A program made the position numbers and the translations under genes. The notes under the pieces are model-generated. The model saw only the letters and a program-made list of their open reading frames with translations, did not search any database and was not told the origin of the DNA. DNA of 58,575 bases from an uncultured Anaerobutyricum sp. (GTDB lineage Bacteria > Bacillota > Clostridia > Lachnospirales > Lachnospiraceae): assembly GCF_934307085.1 (NCBI RefSeq), contig NZ_CAKRCF010000016.1, forward strand, positions 1 through 58,575. Reading direction: 5' to 3'. Positions 17,195-27,045 of this stretch are shown here, piece after piece (position 1 is the first letter of the stretch; each line of letters begins with the position of its first letter).

Positions 17195-20100
17195 GTGAAG
17201 TATACAAAGGAACAGGAACAGGCAATATTTTTAAAAGATAAAAATATCATGGTGTCAGCAGGAGCAGGAGCAGGAAAAACCAGAGTTCTTGTAAGCCGTA
17301 TGGCAGAGCTTATTATGGATGAGGAACATCCAATAGAGGCTGATCGATTTCTTGTTATGACTTTTACAAATGCAGCAGCTTCGGAGATGAAAGAACGTAT
17401 TCGCCTTGATTTAGAGGAAAGACTGTCGAAAAATCCGGAGAATCGTTATTTGAAAAAACAGATTCGTAAGATAAAGCAGGCAGATATTTCAACGGTACAC
17501 AGTTTCTGTAATCATTTGATTCGAACACACTATAATGAACTTTCTGTAGATCCCTCTTTTCGAATTGGAGAGGAAGGGGAGTTGTTTTTGCTCCGACAGC
17601 AGGCGGTAGAGGAGTTATTAGAGGAAGCGTATAATTCTGCAAGGGAAAGTTTTATAAAGTTTGTGGAAGCATATGCCCCTGGAAAAAGTGATAAAATTTT
17701 AGAAGAAATGATAGGAGATCTGTATCACTTTTCACGTAGCTTTCCGAATGCTTCATTTTGGTTTGAGCAGACCAAGCAGGAAGCGTTGCAGCTTGCACAG
17801 GCAAAAGAGTGGAACGAGTCTCCTACGGTTCGACTTCTTTTTTCAAAAGCAAAACAGGAGCTTTTGCAGGTACAGGAAGAACTTGTAGACTTATTAAAAG
17901 ATATTGATGAGGGAGAAGTTCCAGAAAAGTACAGTAATATTTTACAAGATATCCTGGGGTATGTCGAATCATTGTCCAAGACAGAAAGTTATGATGAATA
18001 CTATACGGCACTATCTCACAAATCTGTGTCAGCCTTTCCAAGAGCAGCCAAAAAGGAAAAAGAATGGGAAAACTATGAGAGGGTCAAGGAGTTTCATCAT
18101 GAAGTAAAGGAACTCATACAAAAACAAAAGGATACCGTGTTTACAGCACCGGCAAAGGAATTACAAAGAGAAGCAGCGATGATATATCCTCTTTTAGAAG
18201 AATATATTACTCTGACTCAACGCTTTGAAGAAATCTATCTTGAACGAAAAAAAGAAAAAAATGTATATGATTTTGATGATCTTGAACATTTTGCTCTTGA
18301 GTTACTGGTGGAATATTATGATGAAGAGGGAAAGGCACACCCTTCAGAAAAAGCAAAAACATTGTCAAAAAAATATAAAATGATTTTTGTGGATGAATAT
18401 CAGGATACAAACCTTGTGCAGGAAACAATTTTAGAAATGCTGTCAAATAAAGAGAATAATACTTTATTTACTGTAGGGGATGTAAAACAGAGTATTTATC
18501 GGTTCCGTCAGGCAAGACCAGACTTATTTTTAAGAAGAAATGAAAAATATACTTCTTTTGAAGAAGGAGTTTCTATAGAACTTAGAGATAATTTTAGAAG
18601 TGCACCAGGAGTACTTCAGTTTACAAACTATATTTTTTCTCATCTAATGGAAAAAGAATTTGGTGGTGTTGATTACAATGAAAAAACTGCTCTTCGCGCG
18701 GGTAAAGGTGGTCCGATGTCAGAAGACAGAGAGTTTTCTGAAATACAGCTTTTTTTGAAAGACAGTGTTCCGGCATTAGAGGAGATGCCAGAAGATGTGC
18801 TTATAGAGTCGGCGCTTATCGCAAAAAGAATACAAAAGCTTGTAGAAGAAGGCTATCAATATGGTGATATTGTAATACTGCTTCGTTCTGGTGCGGGAAG
18901 AATGGAACAGATGTCAGAATTCCTTGAGAGTGTAGGGATTCCTGTAAGTTGTGAGAATAAGACAGGATATTTTCATACAAGAGAAATCACAGTTATGCTC
19001 AACTATCTTTCGGTCATAGATAATGTATATCAGGATATTCCTATGGCTGCTGTAATGCTTTCTTCTATTGGCGATTTTACAGAGGAAGAGCTTGTGAAGC
19101 TTAGAATATTGGTGCAGGAGCCGATAAGGGAGCAATATACGTTATACGACCTGATGCGTTTGTACATGAAAGAAGGAACGGAAGAAGTACTTCAAAATAA
19201 GGTTAAACATTTTTATAATAATTTGCTGTATTTTCGTCGCCAGAAAAAGGAACAGCCACTTGGTGTGTTGTTATGGGATATTTATCAAAGGACAGGATTT
19301 TATTATGATGTCCAGTTGATGCCAGATGGAGCTAAGAGGAAAGAGAATCTGCTCATGCTTTTGAAGAAGGCAGAAGATTATGAGAAAACTGTATTTAAGG
19401 GATTATTTTATTTTAATCGATATATGGAACAACTAAAATCCTATGAAATAGAGATGGGTGAAGCCGGAAGTGGAATGGAAAATGAGAATGTTGTAAAGAT
19501 TATGACGATTCATAAAAGTAAAGGTCTTGAATTTCCGGTAGTGTTTGTCAGTGGATTATCTAAAAAGTTTAATCGTATGGATTTAAATAAGCAGATGATT
19601 TGTCATCCAGAGATTGGAATTGGATTGGAATGTGTAGATACAATACTTCGTTTTCATCATCCATCCCTTATGAAAAAAGCAATTCAGGAAAAGGTATGGA
19701 AAGATACTCTTGAGGAAGAAATGCGTATTTTATATGTGGCAATGACCAGAGCGAAAAGAAAGCTGATTCTTACTGGAAGCATAAAGGCAGAAGACTTAGA
19801 AAAGGGAATGCGGGCAGACATACGAAGTCAAAAGTGGAGAGCATCAAGCTGCATGGACTGGCTGTTACCAATTCTTGCGGACAAGTTTCGTTCATGTAGT
19901 AGTGAAGAATCAAAAAGTAAAGTGCAGGGAACCAATATAGATTGGCTTGAGACAAAGCTTGTTAACTGGGGAGAAATTGTATCGTTTTTTGAGGGAAAAA
20001 AGAAGCTGGAAGAAAGATTTTCCTATAAAAATTTTATAAACAAGATTGTCATTTCGGCAGATGATTCTGTTGTAGAGAAGGCTTTTTCTTATAAATATCC

Positions 20101-20920
20101 AAATAGAGATGCGACACAATGGAAGAGAAAGTATTCTGTTTCAGAATTAAAAACGATTTCTCAGACAGCACTGCCAGAGGAAGAAATAATATATACATTA
20201 GGAGCGAGTCTGCCAGGGATAACAGAGAATGAACGAGAAAATATATCTGAGGATATATTAAAAAAGTTATCAGAACAAGTTTCGGAGATAGTATCAGATA
20301 ACATGGCAGAATCGAATGTAGCAGATGATATTAAAATGCCAGAATTTTTGAAGGAAAACCAGACAAAAATAGCTGCCACTGCCAGAGGAACGATTATTCA
20401 CAAGGTAATGGAATTGCTTCCATTTTCAGAAATCCAGACCAAAAAGCAGCTTTTCGATTGGCTGAGTACATTGGAAAATAAATATCCCGAGGCTAAAAAG
20501 GTTTCTGGGAAGGGGGTTTATCGAGCGATAGAAAAGTTCCTTTTTTCTGAAATCGGAAAAAAACTTTGCAAGATGGATCAGCGAGGAAGGCTTAGTAAGG
20601 AATTACCATTTACAGTGGGACTTCCAGTTTCTTTAGTGAATAAAGATACACAGGCAGAAGATACGGTGGTTGTACAGGGAATTATTGATTTGTGTGGAGA
20701 GACAGATGAAGAACTATGGTTGATTGACTATAAGACAGATTGGATAAAAGAGGGAGAGGAGCGGCTGCTTCTTGACCGATACGGGAATCAGATGTTATAT
20801 TATAAAGCAGCCCTTGAACAGATTTTAGAAAAAAGGGTCAGCAAGATTTATTTATATTCTTTTTCTTTGAAAAAGTTTATTCCCGTGAATTTACAGGAAA
20901 GAAGTGAGGAAAATGCGTAA
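17195..20920 (+). CDS. addA: ATP-dependent helicase/nuclease subunit A
   Basis: UvrD-like 3'-5' helicase plus nuclease subunit of AddAB, 1241 residues. Walker A is AGAGAGKT (22-29), Walker B/DEAD is FVDEYQDTN, followed by GDVKQSIYRFR (motif III region) and YVAMTRAKRKL (motif VI). The C-terminal nuclease has LIDYKTDW and GNQMLYY. The start is GTG, directly abutting the addB stop and preceded by GAGGGAG, so the subunits are translationally coupled. Confidence 0.97.
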   Translation: MKYTKEQEQAIFLKDKNIMVSAGAGAGKTRVLVSRMAELIMDEEHPIEADRFLVMTFTNAAASEMKERIRLDLEERLSKNPENRYLKKQIRKIKQADISTVHSFCNHLIRTHYNELSVDPSFRIGEEGELFLLRQQAVEELLEEAYNSARESFIKFVEAYAPGKSDKILEEMIGDLYHFSRSFPNASFWFEQTKQEALQLAQAKEWNESPTVRLLFSKAKQELLQVQEELVDLLKDIDEGEVPEKYSNILQDILGYVESLSKTESYDEYYTALSHKSVSAFPRAAKKEKEWENYERVKEFHHEVKELIQKQKDTVFTAPAKELQREAAMIYPLLEEYITLTQRFEEIYLERKKEKNVYDFDDLEHFALELLVEYYDEEGKAHPSEKAKTLSKKYKMIFVDEYQDTNLVQETILEMLSNKENNTLFTVGDVKQSIYRFRQARPDLFLRRNEKYTSFEEGVSIELRDNFRSAPGVLQFTNYIFSHLMEKEFGGVDYNEKTALRAGKGGPMSEDREFSEIQLFLKDSVPALEEMPEDVLIESALIAKRIQKLVEEGYQYGDIVILLRSGAGRMEQMSEFLESVGIPVSCENKTGYFHTREITVMLNYLSVIDNVYQDIPMAAVMLSSIGDFTEEELVKLRILVQEPIREQYTLYDLMRLYMKEGTEEVLQNKVKHFYNNLLYFRRQKKEQPLGVLLWDIYQRTGFYYDVQLMPDGAKRKENLLMLLKKAEDYEKTVFKGLFYFNRYMEQLKSYEIEMGEAGSGMENENVVKIMTIHKSKGLEFPVVFVSGLSKKFNRMDLNKQMICHPEIGIGLECVDTILRFHHPSLMKKAIQEKVWKDTLEEEMRILYVAMTRAKRKLILTGSIKAEDLEKGMRADIRSQKWRASSCMDWLLPILADKFRSCSSEESKSKVQGTNIDWLETKLVNWGEIVSFFEGKKKLEERFSYKNFINKIVISADDSVVEKAFSYKYPNRDATQWKRKYSVSELKTISQTALPEEEIIYTLGASLPGITENERENISEDILKKLSEQVSEIVSDNMAESNVADDIKMPEFLKENQTKIAATARGTIIHKVMELLPFSEIQTKKQLFDWLSTLENKYPEAKKVSGKGVYRAIEKFLFSEIGKKLCKMDQRGRLSKELPFTVGLPVSLVNKDTQAEDTVVVQGIIDLCGETDEELWLIDYKTDWIKEGEERLLLDRYGNQMLYYKAALEQILEKRVSKIYLYSFSLKKFIPVNLQERSEENA

Positions 20921-22451
20921 GTTTCTAAAAATTTTATCCCAACGTATTGTTATAGTGACTTTCCTTATCTTTTTACAGATTTTATGGTTTGTCGGGGTAT
21001 TTCTAAGAGTTATATCGTATAGTCAGTATATTACAGCAGCATTTAAAATATTAAGTATTTTAGTAGTTATATACATTATGAATCGAAGTGATAATCCATC
21101 TGTTAAGCTAGGCTGGGTTATTGTTATTTTGCTGTTTCCTGTTTTTGGCGGACTTTTGTATTTAACGATTGGCGGGAAACAGCCAATATCCTACCTTCGT
21201 AAGAAGTTAGAGCCAATGATAGAGGAGAGTGCGAGACATTTAAAGGGAGACCCGGAGATAGAGGAAGATTTAAGAAAAAAAGATGGGGGAACAGCTTCGC
21301 AGGTATATTATTTAGAACATCAATCAGGGTTTCCGGCATACAGAGATTCAAAGGCAGATTATTATCCGTCTGGAGAAGAATGTTTTTCTGTTATGGTGGA
21401 AGAACTAAAAAAGGCGGAAAAATACATTTATCTGGAGTATTTTATTATAGAAGAGGGAATTATGTGGAATACGATTCTTGCTATTCTTGAAGAAAAGGTA
21501 AAAGAGGGTGTAGATGTCAGGGTAATGTATGATGATGTTGGATGCATTTTTAATCTGCCATCGCATTATGCGGATTCTCTCCGTAAAAAAGGAATTAAAT
21601 GCATTGTATTTAATCGCTATATTCCCATTTTTTCAACGGTATTTAACAACAGAGATCATAGAAAAATTCTGGTCATTGATGGAAATGTTGCATTTACAGG
21701 CGGAATTAATTTTGCGGATGAATATATCAACGAGAAACAACGCTTTGGATATTGGAAAGATAATGGAGTGCGTATAATTGGCAAGGCAGTATATAGCATG
21801 ACACATATGTTTTTACAGATGTGGAATGCCTTTGCATCGGAAAAAGATAAGCTGGATTATGAAAAGTTCTCTATAGAAGATGTAGCACCGCTTACGAAAA
21901 AAACAAAAGGAATTGTCCTGCCTTATTCAGATCATCCACTGGATTCGGAATTTGTTGGGGAGAGTGTTTATATTAACTTGATTAACAGTGCCCAGAAATA
22001 TATTTATTTTTTTACTCCTTATTTGATTATTGATAATGAGGTAGTTACCGCATTGATACTTGCTGCAAAAAGAGGGGTTGATGTGCGGATTATTACACCG
22101 GGAATTCCAGATAAAAAGATGATATTTCTTGTGACGCAATCCTATTATCCGCAGCTTATAGATGGCGGGGTACAAATTTTTCAGTATCGTCCGGGATTTA
22201 TTCATGCAAAATGTGCGGTATGTGATGATAAAATAGCAACAGTGGGAACAATTAATCTTGATTATCGTAGTCTGTATCTCCATTTTGAGAATGGGTTGTT
22301 TTTATATGATTGTGATACAGTTATGGATATTAAAAAGGATATAGTAGATACTTTGGAAGATTGTAATTGTATTACGGCACAGATGTGTAAGAAAAACATG
22401 CTATTTTTACTTTTGCAGGGGATTTTGAGAATCTTTGCACCATTACTGTAA
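20904..22451 (+). CDS. cls: Cardiolipin synthase, phospholipase D type
   Basis: Condenses phosphatidylglycerol into cardiolipin in the membrane. It has two N-terminal membrane helices (about 15-35 and 45-85) and two HKD motifs: HRKILVID at His252 and HAKCAVCDD at His434. It overlaps the addA end by 17 bases. The start is GTG 20904, or ATG 20913 three codons later. Substrate supply connects it to cdsA upstream. Confidence 0.94.
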   Translation: MRKMRKFLKILSQRIVIVTFLIFLQILWFVGVFLRVISYSQYITAAFKILSILVVIYIMNRSDNPSVKLGWVIVILLFPVFGGLLYLTIGGKQPISYLRKKLEPMIEESARHLKGDPEIEEDLRKKDGGTASQVYYLEHQSGFPAYRDSKADYYPSGEECFSVMVEELKKAEKYIYLEYFIIEEGIMWNTILAILEEKVKEGVDVRVMYDDVGCIFNLPSHYADSLRKKGIKCIVFNRYIPIFSTVFNNRDHRKILVIDGNVAFTGGINFADEYINEKQRFGYWKDNGVRIIGKAVYSMTHMFLQMWNAFASEKDKLDYEKFSIEDVAPLTKKTKGIVLPYSDHPLDSEFVGESVYINLINSAQKYIYFFTPYLIIDNEVVTALILAAKRGVDVRIITPGIPDKKMIFLVTQSYYPQLIDGGVQIFQYRPGFIHAKCAVCDDKIATVGTINLDYRSLYLHFENGLFLYDCDTVMDIKKDIVDTLEDCNCITAQMCKKNMLFLLLQGILRIFAPLL

Positions 22452-22539
22452 TTATATAAATACAGCACAGATAATGAAAAGAGAGATTTTGATAGCATAT
22501 CAGTTATGAATACAGCTAAGAGAAAATGAGGAAAGATAA

Positions 22540-23298
22540 ATGGGAAGTTATGAAAATTTTGCCAGAGTGTATGATGAACTCATGGATAATGTTCCTTATA
22601 AGGAGTGGTCAGAGTTTATTCTATCCATCTTAAATAAAAATAAAATAAAGCAGGGACTGGTTTTGGAACTTGGATGTGGAACAGGGAAACTTATGTCACT
22701 TCTTGGTAATGCAGGATTTGATATGATTGGTGTAGATAATTCGGTAGATATGCTTCAAATAGCAAGAGAGAAAACTTCTCCGGAATTTTTATATCTTCTG
22801 CAGGATATGAGAGAGTTTGAATTGTATGGTACAGTGAATGCTATAGTCTGTGTGTGTGACAGTATTAATTATATTACAGAAGAAGAAGAGTTAAAAGAAG
22901 TTTTTAGACTGGTGAATAATTATCTTGATCCTGACGGGATTTTTATTTTTGATTTCAATACAATTCACAAATATAAAAATGTGATAGGTGAGTCTGTTAT
23001 TGCAGAGGACAGAGAGGATGTAAGTTTCATCTGGTTTAATGAATATGATGAAGAGAGTCATTTAAATGACATTGATTTAAAAGTCTTTGTGCAGGAAGAA
23101 GATGATATTTACCATAAGTTTGAGGAAGAACATATCCAGAGAGGATATTCTTTAGAAGAGATAAAACAGATGTTAGAGGAAAGTGGTCTTGTATTTTTAG
23201 AGGCTTATGATGGATACAGTAATCAGGCAGTATGTGCAGATAGTGAACGTATTGTTGTGGTTGCACAGGAAAATGGAAAAACAAGCAGGAGGAATTAG
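22540..23298 (+). CDS. Class I SAM-dependent methyltransferase
   Basis: This 252-residue soluble protein has the Rossmann motif I VLELGCGTG (41-49), GVDNS as motif II and a VCVCDSINY strand. The target is not predictable; family members methylate small molecules, tRNA or proteins. It starts after ATGAGGAAAGATAA and lies immediately before hslO, whose start falls two bases after this stop. This suggests co-transcription. Confidence 0.88.
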   Translation: MGSYENFARVYDELMDNVPYKEWSEFILSILNKNKIKQGLVLELGCGTGKLMSLLGNAGFDMIGVDNSVDMLQIAREKTSPEFLYLLQDMREFELYGTVNAIVCVCDSINYITEEEELKEVFRLVNNYLDPDGIFIFDFNTIHKYKNVIGESVIAEDREDVSFIWFNEYDEESHLNDIDLKVFVQEEDDIYHKFEEEHIQRGYSLEEIKQMLEESGLVFLEAYDGYSNQAVCADSERIVVVAQENGKTSRRN

Positions 23299-23299
23299 A

Positions 23300-24178
23300 A
23301 TGAGTGATTATATTATAAGAGGAATGGCTGCTGATAAACAGGTTCGTTTTTTTGCAGCAAATACAAAGGAGTTAGTAGAAAAAGCAAGACAGATTCATAA
23401 CACAAGTCCGATTGCTACAGCAGCACTTGGAAGGCTGATGACAGGAACAGCTATGATGGGCAGCATGTGTAAAAATGACAGTGATATCGTTACTGTGCAG
23501 ATTAAGGGAGACGGTCCAATGGGAGGTCTTGTTGTAACTTCCGATGCTAAGGCAAGAGTAAAGGGTTATGTTTATAATAAAGATGTTATGCTTCCTCCAA
23601 ATGCAAAGGGAAAGCTTGACGTAGGCGGAGCAGTAGGCAATGGAGTTTTGACAGTTATTAAAGATTTAGGATTAAAAGAGCCATATTCAGGTCAGACTAA
23701 TTTGATAACGGGAGAAATTGCAGAAGATTTAACTTATTATTTTGCTTCTTCTGAGCAGATTCCGACATCAGTAGCGTTAGGTGTTCTTATGAATAAAGAA
23801 AATACTGTAAGACAGGCAGGTGGATTTATGATTCAGATGATGCCTTTTGCAAGTGACGAGGTAATTACAGCATTAGAGGAACGTTTAAAAGATTTTACTT
23901 CTGTAACATCTCATCTTGACCGGGGAGAGACTCCTGAGGATATGATGGCAGAGTTGTTTGAAGGCATGGATATGACGATTGAAGATAAGATTCCTACAGA
24001 ATTTTACTGTAATTGTTCCAAAGAAAGAGTGTCTAGAGCGGTAATCAGTGTTGGGAAAAAAGAACTTTCCGATATGATTGAAGAGGGTAAACCAATTGAG
24101 GTAAACTGTCATTTCTGTAATTCACATTATAACTTTAGTGTGGAAGAATTAGAGGAAATGTTAAAGGCTGCAAGATAA
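23300..24178 (+). CDS. hslO: Redox-regulated chaperone Hsp33
   Basis: Holdase chaperone activated by disulfide formation under oxidative stress. It has 292 residues. The C-terminal zinc switch is visible as CNC (in FYCNCSKERV) and CHFC. AGGAGG lies eight bases before the ATG at 23300; a longer frame starting at 23207 lies inside the methyltransferase gene and is not used. It is convergent with the small membrane protein gene. Confidence 0.95.
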   Translation: MSDYIIRGMAADKQVRFFAANTKELVEKARQIHNTSPIATAALGRLMTGTAMMGSMCKNDSDIVTVQIKGDGPMGGLVVTSDAKARVKGYVYNKDVMLPPNAKGKLDVGGAVGNGVLTVIKDLGLKEPYSGQTNLITGEIAEDLTYYFASSEQIPTSVALGVLMNKENTVRQAGGFMIQMMPFASDEVITALEERLKDFTSVTSHLDRGETPEDMMAELFEGMDMTIEDKIPTEFYCNCSKERVSRAVISVGKKELSDMIEEGKPIEVNCHFCNSHYNFSVEELEEMLKAAR

Positions 24179-24197
24179 TATGCAGCCCCTTTAAAAA
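24162..24197 (+). terminator. Possible terminator at hslO end
   Basis: AAAGGCTGCA and TGCAGCCCCTTT form an imperfect stem that overlaps the hslO stop, followed by TTTAAA only. Weak evidence. Confidence 0.35.
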
Positions 24198-24233
24198 CAG
24201 TATAGATTATAAAATAACTATGACAGAAACAGT

Positions 24234-24512
24234 TTATGCATCTGCCTCTTCCTCATGTGAGTGGAATTTCAGTGGAATGTATCCACGACGAATCTTAGTC
24301 TGTGAAGAAGGCTGATCTTCTTCATCAGCAGCTGGAATAAAATCTTCTAAATCATCGAGGTCAGAATCAAAGATATCTTCTTCTGCATCCTCGGAAGAAT
24401 CGTTACCGAAAAATTCGCTAATACGATCTTTTAAAAGATATAGTACCAGACATAAAGTTGCTGCAATGCCAAGTACAGACAATGCAATAGAAATAATACG
24501 ATGTTTTTTCAT
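24234..24512 (-). CDS. Small single-pass membrane protein with acidic tail
   Basis: A 92-residue protein: MKKHR start, one membrane helix (residues ~5-26), then a strongly acidic stretch (DSSEDAEEDIFDSDLDDLED) and a basic/histidine end. No family is recognised. The ATG at 24512 has AAAGGATG upstream; the frame extends to 24563 but without a comparable site. A minus-strand promoter lies at 24608-24636. Confidence 0.65.
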   Translation of the reverse strand: MKKHRIISIALSVLGIAATLCLVLYLLKDRISEFFGNDSSEDAEEDIFDSDLDDLEDFIPAADEEDQPSSQTKIRRGYIPLKFHSHEEEADA

Positions 24513-24607
24513 GATTACATCCTTTCTGTAGTCATCCGGTATAGATTCCTCAGGCATACCCATAAAGAATCTTCTGAATGAAAGTATTAATGTGATTGTT
24601 ATATTTT

Positions 24608-24636
24608 ATTTTAATACTTTTTAAAAAGAAAATCAA
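24608..24636 (-). promoter_or_regulatory. Promoter of the small membrane protein gene
   Basis: Minus strand TTGATT (plus 24631-24636), a 17-base spacer and TAAAAT (plus 24608-24613). Confidence 0.55.
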
Positions 24637-24797
24637 TTATTATCTTATTGTCGTATTACAGAGCTATATAAAAGAAAGAGATTAGGTTGTTGTGTGATTT
24701 GTGTACAATTCACGTTGTAGTTTGTAACTAGACAAAATACAAAAAGTTTAAAAGAAAAATAAAAAGATGCACAGTATCAGAAGGGAGAAGTTATAAT

Positions 24798-25628
24798 ATG
24801 AGTTATGCAGATAAATTATTCATCAATATGTGCAGTGACATCATTGAAAATGGATATAGTACAGAGGGTGAAAAGGTAAGACCCAAATGGCCGGATGGAA
24901 CATATGCCTATACAATTAAAAAGTTTGGAGTAGTGAATCGTTACGATCTTTCAAAAGAATTTCCGGCAATCACACTCCGAAAAACATATATTCGTTCTGC
25001 AATCGACGAGATTTTATGGATATGGCAGAAAAAGTCTAATAATGTCCATGATTTAAAAAGCCATATCTGGGATGAGTGGGCAGACGAAGATGGTTCTATT
25101 GGAAAAGCTTATGGTTATCAGTTAGGGAAAAAACATAAATATAAAGAAGGGGAAATGGATCAGGTTGACAGAGTATTGTTTGATTTAAAGGAGAATCCAT
25201 TTAGCAGAAGAATCATGACCAATATTTATGTACATGAAGATCTTCACGAAATGAATTTATATCCATGTGCATATAGTATGACTTTTAACGTGACAGGGAA
25301 TCGTTTGAATGCTATTTTGAATCAGCGTTCTCAGGATATTTTAGCTGCGAATAACTGGAATGTTGTGCAGTATGCAGCATTACTCATGATGTTTGCACAG
25401 GTAAGTGGATTTGAACCGGGAGAACTTGTGCATGTCATTGCTGATGCACATATTTATGACCGACATATTCCGATTATAAAGGAATTGATAAAGCGTCCTA
25501 CTTATCCGGCACCAAAGGTTACATTAAATCCAGAAGTGAAGGATTTTTACAAATTTACTGTAGATGATTTTACGATTGAAGATTATCAGGCAGGTCCACA
25601 GATTAAAAATATTCCGATTGCAATTTAA
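24798..25628 (+). CDS. thyA: Thymidylate synthase
   Basis: Makes dTMP from dUMP and methylene-tetrahydrofolate. It has 276 residues, a catalytic Cys157 in LYPCAYSM, the NQRSQDILAANNWN dUMP-binding motif (175-188) and the DAHIYDRH region. The classical His after PC is Ala here. AAGGGAGAAG precedes the ATG. dfrA, which recycles the dihydrofolate product, follows about 160 bases downstream, a functional pair. Confidence 0.95.
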   Translation: MSYADKLFINMCSDIIENGYSTEGEKVRPKWPDGTYAYTIKKFGVVNRYDLSKEFPAITLRKTYIRSAIDEILWIWQKKSNNVHDLKSHIWDEWADEDGSIGKAYGYQLGKKHKYKEGEMDQVDRVLFDLKENPFSRRIMTNIYVHEDLHEMNLYPCAYSMTFNVTGNRLNAILNQRSQDILAANNWNVVQYAALLMMFAQVSGFEPGELVHVIADAHIYDRHIPIIKELIKRPTYPAPKVTLNPEVKDFYKFTVDDFTIEDYQAGPQIKNIPIAI

Positions 25629-25654
25629 AAATTCGATGATTAAATGGGAGCATT

Positions 25655-25765
25655 ATGATGGGGTTTTATATGGAATATGAATACCATGCTATGACTTTTA
25701 AGAAGTTAAGCAGTAATCCTCGGAAATTCAATTGTCGGGTACTTCACAATGACATCATTTGGTAA
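25655..25765 (+). CDS. Possible 36-residue ORF between thyA and dfrA
   Basis: ATG at 25655 (or 25658) preceded by TGGGAG opens 36 codons. No recognised family. It fills most of the thyA-dfrA gap, so it may be translated, but its coding nature cannot be decided here. Confidence 0.22.
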   Translation: MMGFYMEYEYHAMTFKKLSSNPRKFNCRVLHNDIIW

Positions 25766-25791
25766 TTATAAATAAAAGAGGAGGAATGAAA

Positions 25792-26295
25792 ATGAAGCTT
25801 ATTGCAGCAGCAGATAAGAATTGGGCTATTGGAAAAGATGGAGAACTTTTAGTACGAATCTCGGAAGACATGAAGAATTTCAGTGCGATAACAACAGGAA
25901 ATGTTATTATAATGGGACGAAAAACTTTAGAAAGTTTTCCAGGAGGAAAGCCTCTTCCAAACAGAGTTAATATTGTTTTAACGCATGAAAAAGATTATAA
26001 TGGGAAAGGTGCGATTGTTGTTCATAGTGAAGAAGAACTATGGGAGGAACTTTCAAAATATGATACAGAAAGAATTTTTGTAACGGGTGGAGAGAGTATT
26101 TATCGTATGTTACTTCCGTATTGTGATACAGCATATATTACTCGTCTTGATTATGCATATGAGGCAGATACATGGATGCCAAATCTTGACAGGGAAGAGA
26201 GCTGGAGTATGGTAGAAAAAAGTGAGGAAAGATATTGCTTTGATCTTATCTATCATTTTACTACTTATAAGAATGCGGCACCGGCATTGCATTAG
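25792..26295 (+). CDS. dfrA: Dihydrofolate reductase
   Basis: NADPH-dependent reduction of dihydrofolate, closing the thymidylate cycle with ThyA. It has 167 residues. Visible motifs are AIGKDGELL (N-terminal loop), IIMGRKTLESFPGGKPLPNR (cofactor site) and FVTGGESIYR. The usual LPW after the loop is LLV, as is common in clostridial DHFRs. I choose ATG 25792, seven bases after AGGAGG; the ATG at 25786 is too close to that site. The symbol folA is equally usable. Confidence 0.93.
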   Translation: MKLIAAADKNWAIGKDGELLVRISEDMKNFSAITTGNVIIMGRKTLESFPGGKPLPNRVNIVLTHEKDYNGKGAIVVHSEEELWEELSKYDTERIFVTGGESIYRMLLPYCDTAYITRLDYAYEADTWMPNLDREESWSMVEKSEERYCFDLIYHFTTYKNAAPALH

Positions 26296-26325
26296 TATGT
26301 AATCTGCACGGAAGGTTAGATTATG

Positions 26326-26361
26326 TTTTCAACACACTTTAATATGTTGGAAAAGTTTTTT
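26326..26361 (+). terminator. Terminator after dfrA
   Basis: TTTTCAACA (26326-26334) pairs with TGTTGGAAAA (26345-26354) with one bulge, followed by GTTTTTT. Confidence 0.65.
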
Positions 26362-26510
26362 ATACTCATCTGCATTAAGTATCAGTGTATAACTTGTACG
26401 TAAACTCACTATGAGAAATGCAGTTAAATGGTATTTAAATTTAATTTTGCAGAATAAATTAAGAGAAAAAATAAAGAGAGTACAAAGAAAGGTAAAAGGG
26501 GGATATTACA

Positions 26511-26855
26511 ATGCCATATATCGAAGTAAAGTTAGCAAAGCAGGCATCAAGAAAGCAGGAAAGAATTCTCACAGAAAAATTAGGAGAGGCGATTACAACT
26601 GTACCGGGAAAGACAGCAGCTGGACTTATGATATCTATTTCTTCGGATGAGCACATTTATAAAGGTGGAGAATTTTTAGAATATGGTGCTTATGTAAATG
26701 TCATATTTAAAACAGGGGTTACAAGAGCAGACTGTGAGAAGTTTAATGAGGCAATTTTTACGATTATGGAAGAAGATTTAAAAGTGCCAAAGGAGAATGT
26801 ATATACAACGTTCCAGTATTGTGATGACTTTGGAGTGCAGGGAAAGTTTTTGTAA
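26511..26855 (+). CDS. MIF/tautomerase-superfamily protein
   Basis: A 114-residue protein starting Met-Pro, so Pro2 can serve as the catalytic amino-terminal proline after Met removal. Length and the pattern of strand-rich segments (PYIEVKLA, AAGLMISIS, YVNVIFKTG) fit the macrophage migration inhibitory factor (MIF)/phenylpyruvate tautomerase family. AAAGGGGGATATTACA precedes the ATG. Substrate unknown. Confidence 0.7.
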   Translation: MPYIEVKLAKQASRKQERILTEKLGEAITTVPGKTAAGLMISISSDEHIYKGGEFLEYGAYVNVIFKTGVTRADCEKFNEAIFTIMEEDLKVPKENVYTTFQYCDDFGVQGKFL

Positions 26856-26895
26856 TAAATCATTTATTTCAAGAAGGTTTTGAATGTGAAATCTA

Positions 26896-26924
26896 TAAAT
26901 CATTTTTTAACATGCTCTAGAATA
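26896..26924 (-). repeat. Weak copy of the TTTGAAAAAT repeat
   Basis: Read on the minus strand it gives TCTAGAGCATGTT then AAAAAATG, similar to TCTAGAGTATGTTTGAAAAAT at 43302-43322. Partial match only. Confidence 0.3.
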
Positions 26925-27045
26925 ATACTAGCTTACTGGCAGTATTTTATAGAATCACTATAGCGTAATTGGAATTTGATATAACAACGATAAAGGAAAA
27001 TGTACCTTATTGATGATATGGTGCATTAGAGAATGGTGAAAAAAT

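Noticed and set aside
26856..27045. preQ1 riboswitch before queF
   Set aside because: I looked for the preQ1-I and preQ1-II patterns and found no matching stem plus A-rich tail.
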